Source of the DNA: a virus
Strand: one strand, 5' to 3'
Length of the DNA stretch: 59,895 bases
IMG/VR virus record: IMGVR_UViG_3300009506_000033
Coordinates: 1-59,895 of that record
Under the pieces are notes generated by a model. It did not search any database and was not told the origin of the DNA. It saw only the letters and a program-made list of their open reading frames with translations. A program made the translations under genes and the position numbers. Position 1 is the first letter of the stretch. The number at the start of each line of letters is the position of its first letter. Of this stretch, positions 8,079-16,015 are shown piece by piece.

Positions 8079-8371
8079 CTGCACTATTCACCATGCTTGC
8101 CATACTGACAACCCTGCTGGGCATCCGGTGGGTCGTGGCCGTCGCCCTCGACGCCATGCTGCGCGATCTGCTGCGCGACCTCAACGAAGCACTCATCATG
8201 AACCACGCGCCTGCATCGGCAATGTTGAGTTATGCCGACCTGCCACGGGTGCGCGATATGGTATTCGACCTCACCCTGTGGACGCCCCGCGAAGCCGTGC
8301 GGATGTATGTCCAGTCGCAGCTGCATGAGCGAGGGTTTAAGAAGGCGGCGGCTGTCATCGACGAACTATGA
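8075..8371 (+). CDS. Small membrane-anchored protein, 98 aa
   Basis: A single N-terminal transmembrane segment (residues about 4-27) is followed by a charged helical domain. There is no signal cleavage site, so the topology is probably N-terminal anchor. Its ATG overlaps the previous stop. Its function is unknown. Confidence 0.65.
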   Translation: MTALFTMLAILTTLLGIRWVVAVALDAMLRDLLRDLNEALIMNHAPASAMLSYADLPRVRDMVFDLTLWTPREAVRMYVQSQLHERGFKKAAAVIDEL

Positions 8372-8383
8372 GGGGTACGCCAA

Positions 8384-8713
8384 ATGAAACCAAGCCGTGA
8401 GGAAGTGCTGAAGATTGCGATTGATTGTGGCCTCATCGTTGACGAGGATTACAACCACATCTGGTTTGATCTTGTTCAACGCTTCGCCGCTGCCATCTAC
8501 GAAGCCGGTGCGAAGTCAGAGCGTGCGGTGTCGGACAGGCTGCTGGAGGCGTTGAAGGGATCACGAAGCGCATTTGAAGCAGCAAACGCTTGGCTAGATG
8601 GGGGTGGCGCAATAGAGGACACTATCTGGTATTCGGCAACTGAAACGCTGTTTGATTACATGGATTCAGCCATCGCCGAAGTCGAAGCCATGCGAAAGGA
8701 GAAACCGGAATGA
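8384..8713 (+). CDS. Unknown 109-aa phage protein
   Basis: A helical, acidic protein starting with REEVLKIAIDCG and containing a YEAGAKSER segment. Such small proteins occur in the accessory regions of many phages (recollection). ATGA overlap with the next gene. Confidence 0.65.
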   Translation: MKPSREEVLKIAIDCGLIVDEDYNHIWFDLVQRFAAAIYEAGAKSERAVSDRLLEALKGSRSAFEAANAWLDGGGAIEDTIWYSATETLFDYMDSAIAEVEAMRKEKPE

Positions 8714-9060
8714 GTAAGTTTAGACTTGGGAAAGACGGCTGGCCGACAGATGAGGCTGTTATCGACCAACGAGATAAAGAAATAGAATCCCTCCGCCAGC
8801 AGCTTGCCGAGTCGCAGGCGCGGGAGAAGGCGTTGCGTGATGGCTATAGAAAAATTCTGGCGTGGCCCTACCTTAGCGATGAACTGAGAAGGGCTGTTAC
8901 AGCACCACTCGCCATACCATCCGACTCCACCGCTCTCGACGCTGCCATCGCCAAGGCAAAGCGGGAGGCGCTTCTAGAGGCCTCTAAAAGATTGGCTGGA
9001 ACTCCAGCAGCTTGCGATCTTGAAGACATGGCCGAGGAACTGAAAGGTGAGCAGGGATGA
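8710..9060 (+). CDS. Unknown coiled-coil protein, 116 aa
   Basis: Residues about 18-50 form a coiled coil (DKEIESLRQQLAESQAREK). The C-terminus ends in LKGEQG, and its codons GGTGAGCAGGG double as the ribosome binding site for the next gene. The following gene has the same ending and the same embedded site, which indicates local duplication of this junction. Confidence 0.65.
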   Translation: MSKFRLGKDGWPTDEAVIDQRDKEIESLRQQLAESQAREKALRDGYRKILAWPYLSDELRRAVTAPLAIPSDSTALDAAIAKAKREALLEASKRLAGTPAACDLEDMAEELKGEQG

Positions 9061-9257
9061 ATGACAAGGCAATAACATTGTTGAAGCGATTGGAATGGAG
9101 TGCGTTTTATAGCTACTGCACAGGATGGCCTGCTTGCCCTGTCTGCAAAGGTATTAAACCCGGATACGGGCGCGATGAGCGAGGTGTATTACCTGACCAA
9201 CAAGGACACCGTAAAGGATGCGAATTGGAAATCGTGCTGAAAGGTGAGCAGGGATGA
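9057..9257 (+). CDS. Small zinc-finger-like protein, 66 aa
   Basis: CPVCKG near residue 27 and HRKGC near 51 suggest one zinc-binding finger. It shares the C-terminal LKGEQG ending with the preceding gene. The start overlaps the preceding stop (ATGA). Confidence 0.65.
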   Translation: MNDKAITLLKRLEWSAFYSYCTGWPACPVCKGIKPGYGRDERGVLPDQQGHRKGCELEIVLKGEQG

Positions 9258-9367
9258 AACCATTTTTAGTATTTATCGCATTTACCGTAATTTTTATCTT
9301 CACAGCAGCAACTTGGTTGGCTTGGTTTACAGGCGCTACAGGTTGCACTGTGTGCTTCTTTAATTGA
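9254..9367 (+). CDS. Tiny membrane protein, 37 aa
   Basis: A short frame beginning MKPFLVFIAF, with one strongly hydrophobic helix (residues 4-25) and two C-terminal cysteines. It has the same GGTGAGCAGGG ribosome binding site as its neighbours. It is real if translation follows the ATGA overlap, and its function is unknown. Confidence 0.5.
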   Translation: MKPFLVFIAFTVIFIFTAATWLAWFTGATGCTVCFFN

Positions 9368-9378
9368 GGTGAGCAGGA

Positions 9379-11274
9379 ATGAAATTCCAACCAGAAGACT
9401 GGGTGGGCCTCGACCTTGAGACGGGCAGCTACGTGGACAAGGCCTACCCGCTGCAACCATTCCGTCTGCTGCACAAGCAGGCCCACATCCGGTCGATTGC
9501 GCTGACGTGGTGGGACGGCAAGCAGCTGCGGTCGAAGGCATGGTACAACCCAAGCGTCACCACGCTCAGTAAAATCCTGAAGTCGATCAGCCACCTCAAG
9601 GTGCTTACGTGGAATGGTTCGTTCGATGTGGCATGGTTCATCGCCGAAGGACTGGAGGAGGAGGTCAACGCCATCCAGTGGGTGGACGGGATGCTGCTTT
9701 GGCGTCACCTGTTCATCGAGCCTGAACCGGAGAACCGGAAGAAGAAATCGTACTCGCTGAAAGCTGCGGTGTGTGAGGTCTATCCTGAGCACTGCGGCTA
9801 TGAGGACGGCATCGACTTCAACACTGAAACCGAGGAAGGCATCGCCGACCTGCTGCTCTACAACCGCATGGACACCACGTTTACCTACAAGCTGTCGCGT
9901 GGGTATTGGCTTCAGCTTAACGAGGCACAGCGGCGTGTGGCATTGATCGAGGCGGGGTGTATACCGCTAGTCGCAGGCACGGCCATCGAGGGCATCCACA
10001 TCGACGTGAACGCTGCGTTGAAGCTAGGTGTGAAGCTCGAACAGGACGCGGAGGCGGCGTTTGCCAAGCTGCTTGAGTCGGAACCGGACATCACGCCAGA
10101 AGTGCTGGCCTCACCCAAGCAGCTGGCCGAGTTGCTGTACCAGCGATGGGGGTTGCCGGTCATGAAGCTCACCGACAGCGGCGCTGACTCCACCGACAAG
10201 GAAGCCCTGCACGAACTGGCCTTCATCGACGAGCGGGCGCGCACGGTTCGCGCCTACCGGGAAGCGAAGAACAACAAGACGAAGTTCGTCGACTCCACCT
10301 TGGCCAGCGTCGAGTATAACGGTGACGACTGCACCCGGCCCAACGCGCGCATCTTCGGCACGTACACCGGACGCATGACGTACTCCAGCAAGCAGGGCAG
10401 GGGCAAGGACGAAGTACCCACCGGGGTGGCGCTGCACCAATGGAAGCGTGACCCGCTGTTCCGCGAGATGATCGTGCCGCCAGAGGGTTACGACCTGTGC
10501 GAGTTCGACTTCGCCGGTCAGGAGTTCGGCTGGATGGCGGTCGAGTCCGGCGACGAGCAGATGCTGGCGCTGCGTGAGCCGGGTGAGGATGCACATACGT
10601 ACATGGGGTACAACATCTGGGTGCAGGAAGCACCGGAGGTAGCTGAGATGTTCGACTACCCTGCGATGATGGGTCAGGTGCACGACGGTATCAAGGCAGC
10701 AAAGGCGCACAGACAGTTAGGCAAGGTAGCCAACCTGTCATTGCAGTACCGCACGTCAGCACCGAAGTTGCGCAGTGTAGCTAGGGTGCAGCACAACATA
10801 CCTATGACACCTGAGCAGGCACAGCTGATACGTGCGACATACCTGAATACGTTTAAGGGTGTACCAAATTATTGGGCCAGACAGATTGCATTCGGCAGGC
10901 AGCATGGCTATATTGAAAACTTAGCAGGTCGTCGTGTGCAACTGAGGGGCGACTGGACAGGGCGTGATGCGTGGGGGTTGGAGTCCACTGCGATCAACTA
11001 TCCCATCCAGAGCATTGGCGCAGAGCAGAAGTATCTGGCGCTGCTCGTGTTGCGGGACTACCTGCCGCAAGTCGGGGGGCGGTTCTACTTCGAGTTGCAT
11101 GATGGTTTGTTCGTGCTGCTACCGAAACATCGGTCGCGGCAGGAAGCGTTGCGCATCAAGGCGATGCTGTCGAATCTTCCATACAAGAAAGCGTGGGGGT
11201 TCGAGCCGCCTATCTCCTTCCCGGTGGATGCGAAAGTTGGCCCCAGCTGGGGCGCGTTAGTTGAACTTAACTGA
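9379..11274 (+). CDS. Family A DNA polymerase with 3'-5' exonuclease
   Basis: This is the replicative polymerase. The exonuclease motifs are intact: DLETG (Asp12, Glu14), NGSFD (about residue 75) and YNRMDT (about 160). Polymerase motif A is FDFAGQE (Asp377), motif B is RQLGKVANLSLQY (about 450) and motif C is ELHDG (Asp575). Motif C has Gly where most family members have Glu (HDE). There is no 5'-3' exonuclease domain, and at 631 aa the protein is close to T7-type polymerases. The gene opens the replication module. Synonymous codon use becomes AT-richer at about 10680-10930. Confidence 0.95.
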   Translation: MKFQPEDWVGLDLETGSYVDKAYPLQPFRLLHKQAHIRSIALTWWDGKQLRSKAWYNPSVTTLSKILKSISHLKVLTWNGSFDVAWFIAEGLEEEVNAIQWVDGMLLWRHLFIEPEPENRKKKSYSLKAAVCEVYPEHCGYEDGIDFNTETEEGIADLLLYNRMDTTFTYKLSRGYWLQLNEAQRRVALIEAGCIPLVAGTAIEGIHIDVNAALKLGVKLEQDAEAAFAKLLESEPDITPEVLASPKQLAELLYQRWGLPVMKLTDSGADSTDKEALHELAFIDERARTVRAYREAKNNKTKFVDSTLASVEYNGDDCTRPNARIFGTYTGRMTYSSKQGRGKDEVPTGVALHQWKRDPLFREMIVPPEGYDLCEFDFAGQEFGWMAVESGDEQMLALREPGEDAHTYMGYNIWVQEAPEVAEMFDYPAMMGQVHDGIKAAKAHRQLGKVANLSLQYRTSAPKLRSVARVQHNIPMTPEQAQLIRATYLNTFKGVPNYWARQIAFGRQHGYIENLAGRRVQLRGDWTGRDAWGLESTAINYPIQSIGAEQKYLALLVLRDYLPQVGGRFYFELHDGLFVLLPKHRSRQEALRIKAMLSNLPYKKAWGFEPPISFPVDAKVGPSWGALVELN

Positions 11275-11285
11275 GGGGTTGAGCT

Positions 11286-11489
11286 ATGGACTTTGCGCGA
11301 TACAAGGAATGGGCTGCGGAGCAGGTCTGCTGCGATTGCGGCGCAAAAAAGGCCGACGTAGTCGAGGGCGATGTATGGGTCACTGAGACGCAATGCTGGA
11401 AGTGCTTTGTGGCAAATGGGCCGCCTGAGCGGCGCGGTTTACCGGGCGCGCGTGACCTTGCCCGTCAAGCAGGGATTATTTCTAACTAA
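11286..11489 (+). CDS. Zinc-ribbon-like small protein, 67 aa
   Basis: CCDC at residues 15-18 and CWKC at about 37-40 make a four-cysteine zinc ribbon. A short basic tail follows. It lies 11 bp after the polymerase gene. Its role is unknown. Confidence 0.65.
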   Translation: MDFARYKEWAAEQVCCDCGAKKADVVEGDVWVTETQCWKCFVANGPPERRGLPGARDLARQAGIISN

Positions 11490-11506
11490 CCACCAAGGAG
11501 CAAATC

Positions 11507-11773
11507 ATGCCGATGAAGGAACGCAACTACAAGCAGGAATACAAGACCGCCAAGGCGCGGGGCGAGAACGGTACGGGATCGCAGTCCGATGACGCGAAGC
11601 GCAAGCGGTTGCGGCGTGAGGCGCTGGCCACGGGGAAGATCAAACCGTCCGATGAACTGAACCACAAGAAGCCGCTGTCCAAAGGTGGGCCGAATACGCT
11701 GTCGAACGCCGAGGCGTCCACACCCGGCAAGAACCGCAGCTTCCCCCGCAACAAAGATGGCAGCATGAAATAG
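11507..11773 (+). CDS. HNH-like phage protein, 88 aa
   Basis: A Lys/Arg-rich N-terminus (KERNYKQEY) is followed by ELNHKKPLSKGGPNTLSN and NRSFPR. This matches a widespread small phage family with an HNH-like core. The NH of the motif is present, but the family lacks most of a full endonuclease, so activity is uncertain. The ribosome binding site is AAGGAGCAAATC. Confidence 0.75.
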   Translation: MPMKERNYKQEYKTAKARGENGTGSQSDDAKRKRLRREALATGKIKPSDELNHKKPLSKGGPNTLSNAEASTPGKNRSFPRNKDGSMK

Positions 11774-11789
11774 CGACTTAGTACCTAGC

Positions 11790-11993
11790 ATGGCGGAGGC
11801 GGCGGAGCATCTGGGTAAAACCATATCTGACATCGTCAGAGGTCGAAACGTGGTTGTGGAGGTGTCGAAGGAAATCCTTGAGGAGTGCGGCATAGCCGTC
11901 GACTCATTGGCGTATGTCGACTGGCTCAGCCGCTTTGATTTACGCGCGATCAGGGGCGCGTACCGAATATCTTTTTTTAGGGGGTCACGATGA
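11790..11993 (+). CDS. Small unknown protein, 67 aa
   Basis: An open frame filling the gap between two better-supported genes. No clear ribosome binding site precedes the ATG; the CTTAGTACC element does. It overlaps the next ATG. No domain is recognised. Confidence 0.5.
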   Translation: MAEAAEHLGKTISDIVRGRNVVVEVSKEILEECGIAVDSLAYVDWLSRFDLRAIRGAYRISFFRGSR

Positions 11994-12184
11994 CATACGT
12001 TACCTGTATGGGTGAGGTGTACCGACTCACCAAGACGCAGTACCTGCTGCTCATGCAAGCGGTAGCCAATGGCAGAAGCGCAGGCGAGTTTTTAATGGCG
12101 CTCAAACCGCTGGGGAAGGTCGAGAACGTGACCGACCTGCTTCAAGGTGAGGCGCGCGAGTGGCTATCAGGTGAGCGGAAGTGA
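11990..12184 (+). CDS. Small unknown protein, 64 aa
   Basis: It has a good ribosome binding site (AGGGGGT) and an ATGA-type overlap with the previous gene. It is helical and carries no recognisable motif. Confidence 0.6.
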   Translation: MTYVTCMGEVYRLTKTQYLLLMQAVANGRSAGEFLMALKPLGKVENVTDLLQGEAREWLSGERK

Positions 12185-12423
12185 CACCGGAGAGTTTCGA
12201 CCTGACCACCGCGCGTGAAGTAGTTGGCGATAGCTTGGCGCGCACGATTGAAGCCAAGGCACGTCAAGACGCTGACGCGCAAAACTTCGACCCGCCCACG
12301 CCTAGCGAAGCAACGTATTGGGACAGGGCGCTGAAGGAATTTGAAACGGTTGTTTATCGGGAACAGTACGCCAAGCGTCTAGCACGAAACGCTAGAAAGT
12401 TGGCTGCAAAGGAGAAACCATGA
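12181..12423 (+). CDS. Small unknown protein, 80 aa, GTG start
   Basis: The GTG start overlaps the preceding TGA (GTGA), so translation is probably coupled. It is charged, helical and basic at the C-terminus. Its last bases contain the AAGGAG of the nuclease gene, which starts at the overlap. Confidence 0.6.
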   Translation: MTPESFDLTTAREVVGDSLARTIEAKARQDADAQNFDPPTPSEATYWDRALKEFETVVYREQYAKRLARNARKLAAKEKP

Positions 12424-13088
12424 CAGCGTGGTCTTTTAGTTCGCTCGACCTGTTCGAGACGTGCCCCAAGAAGTATTACCACCTCCGCATTGCGAAGGAC
12501 GTGAAGGAGCCGCCGTGGGAGCACCGTCAGGAAGGCGAGGATGCCCACCGCGCGCTGAAGAATCGCCTGCACCGGGGTGCGCCCCTGCCTGCCGGACTCC
12601 AGAAACTGGAGTCGCTGTGTGCCCGGCTCGAAGCCGCGCCGGGGCAGTTCTACCTTGAGTACAAGCTGGCGCTCAACGAGAACCTCCAACCCGTGGACTG
12701 GTTCGCCAAGGATGTATGGGTGCGTGCCATCCTCGACATGGGGAAGATCAACGGCGACAAGGCGCTCATCCTCGACTGGAAGATGGGCAAGAAGAAGGAA
12801 GAATGCGACCAGCTGGAACTGTTTGCTGGTGTGGTCATGGCGTGGAAGCCCGAAGTCCAGACGGTAAACACCGGGTTCGTGTGGGCGAAGGATGACGTCA
12901 TCACCGACGCATCCATCACCAGTGAGGTGTATACCCGCGAACGTGACTTTGCGCGCATCTGGGGCGAATACAACCGGCGTGTCGCCCGCATCGACAAGGC
13001 TTCCAAGGAAGGAGTGTGGCAGCCACGCCAGAGTGGTTTGTGCCGCAGGCACTGTCCGGTGAGTACCTGCGCCTATTACGGAGAGTGA
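12420..13088 (+). CDS. Cas4/RecB-type PD-(D/E)XK nuclease with probable Fe-S cluster
   Basis: Residues 5-20 hold the FSSLDLFETCPKKYY start typical of the family, with Cys15. EGEDAHRAL supplies the conserved His43. The catalytic set is Asp106 (ILDMG), Asp119 and Lys121 (DWKMG), with Gln131 in the following helix. Three cysteines at 208, 212 and 217 pair with Cys15 as in Cas4/AddB 4Fe-4S nucleases. It probably processes DNA ends in phage replication or recombination. It overlaps the gene before it and lies 630 bp ahead of a second nuclease and a helicase. Confidence 0.85.
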   Translation: MTAWSFSSLDLFETCPKKYYHLRIAKDVKEPPWEHRQEGEDAHRALKNRLHRGAPLPAGLQKLESLCARLEAAPGQFYLEYKLALNENLQPVDWFAKDVWVRAILDMGKINGDKALILDWKMGKKKEECDQLELFAGVVMAWKPEVQTVNTGFVWAKDDVITDASITSEVYTRERDFARIWGEYNRRVARIDKASKEGVWQPRQSGLCRRHCPVSTCAYYGE

Positions 13089-13089
13089 G

Positions 13090-13725
13090 ATGAAATTCGT
13101 CCTTGCTGAGACAGCAGCGGAAGCAGCCCGATTCATTCGGGACAACGGCACCCACAGCTACTACGACCGGATGTATGTACTGCGAAACGTCGACCAGCTG
13201 CGAGGGGTTCGCGGCCCCGCCGCCGAGCTGATCGTGCTGGGGTCTGCGCCTATGCGTCGTGACTACGAGCAGATCATGGAACTGGCACGTATCCGCGAGG
13301 TGACGGTGCGCAGGATAGGCCGCGACGCCCCGGCGCGTATCTGGGTCACAGCTGACGAACACTCCCATATGCGCAGGCGGTCGTTCGACGATCAGGTTGA
13401 CGCCTATGCGTACTTTAACAGTCTGCTGGAAACGCGCATGGCCAGAACGGTCACGGTGACTTCCTCTACGACGGCATCTAGTGGAGCGACGTATGTCACT
13501 ACAGCCGCAACCACGTACCCCAGCACGAGCATCCGATCCACGTCGACTTTCGAGGCACTGAGCATTCGGATTTGCTCGGGCCGTATGCCGCCGAGACTGA
13601 CGCCGGACGAGCGTGCAAGAGTGCTGTGTGGTTCGATACTCGCGCACCCACTGGAACCGGTGGCACCGCCACCTAAAGGTCTATTTGACGAAGCTGTGAA
13701 CCTTGACGCGATGCCGCGCATATGA
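13090..13725 (+). CDS. Unknown 211-aa protein in the nuclease-helicase cluster
   Basis: The N-terminal half (about 1-115) looks like a compact alpha/beta domain. A Thr/Ser-rich low-complexity stretch (about 118-155) and a short C-terminal segment with PKGLFDEAV follow. That GLFDE motif matches the small early proteins near 57-59 kb. It overlaps the VRR-NUC gene by 4 bp, so it is probably expressed with it. I do not recognise the family. Confidence 0.7.
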   Translation: MKFVLAETAAEAARFIRDNGTHSYYDRMYVLRNVDQLRGVRGPAAELIVLGSAPMRRDYEQIMELARIREVTVRRIGRDAPARIWVTADEHSHMRRRSFDDQVDAYAYFNSLLETRMARTVTVTSSTTASSGATYVTTAATTYPSTSIRSTSTFEALSIRICSGRMPPRLTPDERARVLCGSILAHPLEPVAPPPKGLFDEAVNLDAMPRI

Positions 13726-14027
13726 CGCCCGAGGGTCGCATCAAGGCCAAGGTCAAGGAGTTGCTGAGGGCCTATGGAGTGTACTGGCACTGCCCTGTGC
13801 AGAACGGCATGGGTGCGCCGAGCCTCGACTTCATATGCTGCGCGAACGGTCTATACCTCGGCATCGAAACGAAAGCGCCGGGGAAGAAACCCACCGCGCG
13901 GCAGGAAAACACTATGGCTGCCATCGAAGCAGCCAACGGAGTGACGATTGTAGTTGATGGCCCCGAGTCGCTGGAGCGGCTGGAGTTCATCGTAAAGAAA
14001 ATGGGGTGTACCCGTGCTGGTAGCTGA
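13722..14027 (+). CDS. VRR-NUC domain nuclease
   Basis: This is a stand-alone VRR-NUC protein of typical phage length (101 aa). The motifs are GAPSLDF (Asp36), GIETKAP (Glu49, Lys51) and the Gln61 helix. Family knowledge points to structure-specific DNA cleavage, for example resolving branched replication intermediates. It overlaps the helicase gene by 14 bp, so the two probably work together. Confidence 0.9.
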   Translation: MTPEGRIKAKVKELLRAYGVYWHCPVQNGMGAPSLDFICCANGLYLGIETKAPGKKPTARQENTMAAIEAANGVTIVVDGPESLERLEFIVKKMGCTRAGS

Positions 14028-15576
14028 GCGCCACAAAAAACTGGTTGTACCTTCACCCTACGTGGATAAGGTAGCGGCCATCATCCCTTCGGCCAAGCGG
14101 TTCGAGTTGGAAGGTGAGTCCATGCTTGCCGTACCCCACCTCATGGACGAGACACGGGTGCTGCGCAACCTCGGACTGGATGCGCCGAGCCCCATCCTGT
14201 ACTACTACGACTGGCCGCGCATGATAGGCATCGACCCGTTCGACGCCCAGCGCGAGACGGCAGCGTTCCTGACGCTCAACAACCGGGCATATGTGCTGTC
14301 GCAGATGGGCACAGGCAAGAGTTTGTCCACGCTGTGGGCTGCCGACTACCTGATGTCGATGGGGCTGGTGCGCCGCGCGCTGATACTCTCGCCCTTGTCC
14401 ACGCTTGAGCGGGTGTGGGGTGATGAGATTTTCAAGCACATGGGGCATCGCACGTACACCGTGCTGCACCACCCGAACCGCAAGCGCCGACAGAAGCTGC
14501 TACAAGAGCAGACCGACTTCTACATCATCAACCACGACGGCATCAAGGTCGTGCTAGATGACCTGCTGGCGCGCGAGGACATCGACCTTGTCGTCATCGA
14601 CGAGCTATCGGTGTTCCGCAACGCAGGCACCGAGAGGTGGAAGGCGCTCAGAGCGCTGACGGCGAAGGCCGACAGGGTGTGGGGGCTGACCGGCACACCC
14701 ATCCCCAACGAGCCGACCGATGCTTGGGCGCAGTGCCGCCTCATCACCCCGGACACCGTGCCACGCTATGCGACCCGGTTCCGTGACATGACCATGCGAC
14801 AGATCGGCACATACAAGTGGATACCGAAGCCTGACGCACTGGAAGTCGTGGCCAAGGCGATGGTGCCGTCCATCCGGTACACGCGCGATGACTGCATGGA
14901 CTTGCCGCCAGCCATGTTTGAGACGCGGAGCGTGCCGCTGACCGCCGAGCAGAACCACGCATACAACACCATGATGGTGAAGCTGCACATGGAGTATGCT
15001 GAAGGTGTAGTGACGGCAGCCAATGAGGGTGTTAAGATGTCGAAGCTGTTGCAGATAGCAAGCGGCATCGTGTATACAGCTGGCGGTGGTGTAGTACACT
15101 TGGACTGTAAACCGCGCATCGAGGAGTTAGTGAATACTATCTCTCAGGCAGGTACGAAGGTGATTGTGTTTGCTATATTTACTGAGACATTACTGATGCT
15201 TGAACGTGAACTTAGCAAGCATTGGAGTGTAGGTGTGGTGCATGGTGATACGAACCAGAACCAGCGGAACGAGATACTGGGCAACTTCCAGCGCTCCCGG
15301 CACCCGCACGTATTGCTGGCGCACCCCCGCACCACATCGCACGGACTCACGCTGACCGAGGCAAGCACCATCATCTGGTACACGCCTACGACGAGCAACG
15401 AGCAGTACGAACAGGCCAACGACCGCATCCAGCGCAGTGGGCAGAAGCACCAGCCTTACATTATCCACATGGAAGGCACCGTGGTTGAGCGCCGGGCTTA
15501 TTCCCGGCTACGCAGCAAGCAGAACACTCAGGGACTGCTGCTGGAGATGATGGAGGGTACACACGATGATGCTTGA
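14014..15576 (+). CDS. SNF2-type superfamily 2 helicase
   Basis: An ATP-driven DNA translocase. Motif I is QMGTGKS (Lys102), motif II is VIDELS (Asp196-Glu197, DELS in place of DEAH), motif III is GLTGTPIPN. The C-terminal RecA lobe has VHGDTNQNQR and the motif VI region NDRIQRSGQ (about residue 470). The start codon is GTG inside the VRR-NUC gene. The VRR-NUC/SNF2 pair is common in phage replication modules. A stretch of AT-rich codon use runs from about 15000 to 15250. Confidence 0.92.
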   Translation: MLVAERHKKLVVPSPYVDKVAAIIPSAKRFELEGESMLAVPHLMDETRVLRNLGLDAPSPILYYYDWPRMIGIDPFDAQRETAAFLTLNNRAYVLSQMGTGKSLSTLWAADYLMSMGLVRRALILSPLSTLERVWGDEIFKHMGHRTYTVLHHPNRKRRQKLLQEQTDFYIINHDGIKVVLDDLLAREDIDLVVIDELSVFRNAGTERWKALRALTAKADRVWGLTGTPIPNEPTDAWAQCRLITPDTVPRYATRFRDMTMRQIGTYKWIPKPDALEVVAKAMVPSIRYTRDDCMDLPPAMFETRSVPLTAEQNHAYNTMMVKLHMEYAEGVVTAANEGVKMSKLLQIASGIVYTAGGGVVHLDCKPRIEELVNTISQAGTKVIVFAIFTETLLMLERELSKHWSVGVVHGDTNQNQRNEILGNFQRSRHPHVLLAHPRTTSHGLTLTEASTIIWYTPTTSNEQYEQANDRIQRSGQKHQPYIIHMEGTVVERRAYSRLRSKQNTQGLLLEMMEGTHDDA

Positions 15577-15593
15577 CGCACGTATCAGAAAAG

Positions 15594-15610
15594 TGTAACG
15601 TGAAGTTACA
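15594..15610. promoter_or_regulatory. Inverted repeat TGTAAC-N5-GTTACA
   Basis: Perfect 6-bp arms lie in the 55-bp gap between the helicase gene and the next gene. A weak promoter-like TTGACG (15573) with 17-bp spacing to TAACGT overlaps the left arm. It could be an operator or a short hairpin. Confidence 0.4.
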
Positions 15611-15631
15611 ACAACACACTAGGAGCTAATC

Positions 15632-16015
15632 ATGCCTAAGGCAGAAGACATTATCTCGGCCTACATCAAGGTGCGGGATTTGAAGGACGAAGTTGAGGCG
15701 CGGCACAAGGAAGAACTCAAGCCCTACAAGGAAAAGCTTGAAATCCTCGGTTCCGCGCTGCTGGAAATCATGCAGAACGTGGGTACTGGTGAGCTGAAAG
15801 GCCCAGCCGGTGTCGCCTTCCGCACCACCAAGACGTCGGCCACGGTTGCTGACCGTGAGACGTTCAAGCAGTTCTGCGAAGCGCATGACCTGTGGGACTT
15901 GGCCGACATCCGGGCAAGCAAGACGGCCATCGCAGATTACAAGCAGGAGCATGGCGATCTGCCACCCGGTATCCGGTGGTCGAGTATGTATGACGTTAAC
16001 GTAAGGAGAAAGTAA
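15632..16015 (+). CDS. Unknown 127-aa phage protein of the replication module
   Basis: The N-terminal half is a coiled coil (KVRDLKDEVEARHKEELK); the C-terminal half is a small folded domain ending in RWSSMYDVNVRRK. Such proteins sit beside the zinc-finger protein in related phage modules (recollection). Gam-like DNA-end binding is possible but unsupported. The ribosome binding site is TAGGAGCTAATC. It overlaps the next gene by one base. Confidence 0.7.
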   Translation: MPKAEDIISAYIKVRDLKDEVEARHKEELKPYKEKLEILGSALLEIMQNVGTGELKGPAGVAFRTTKTSATVADRETFKQFCEAHDLWDLADIRASKTAIADYKQEHGDLPPGIRWSSMYDVNVRRK

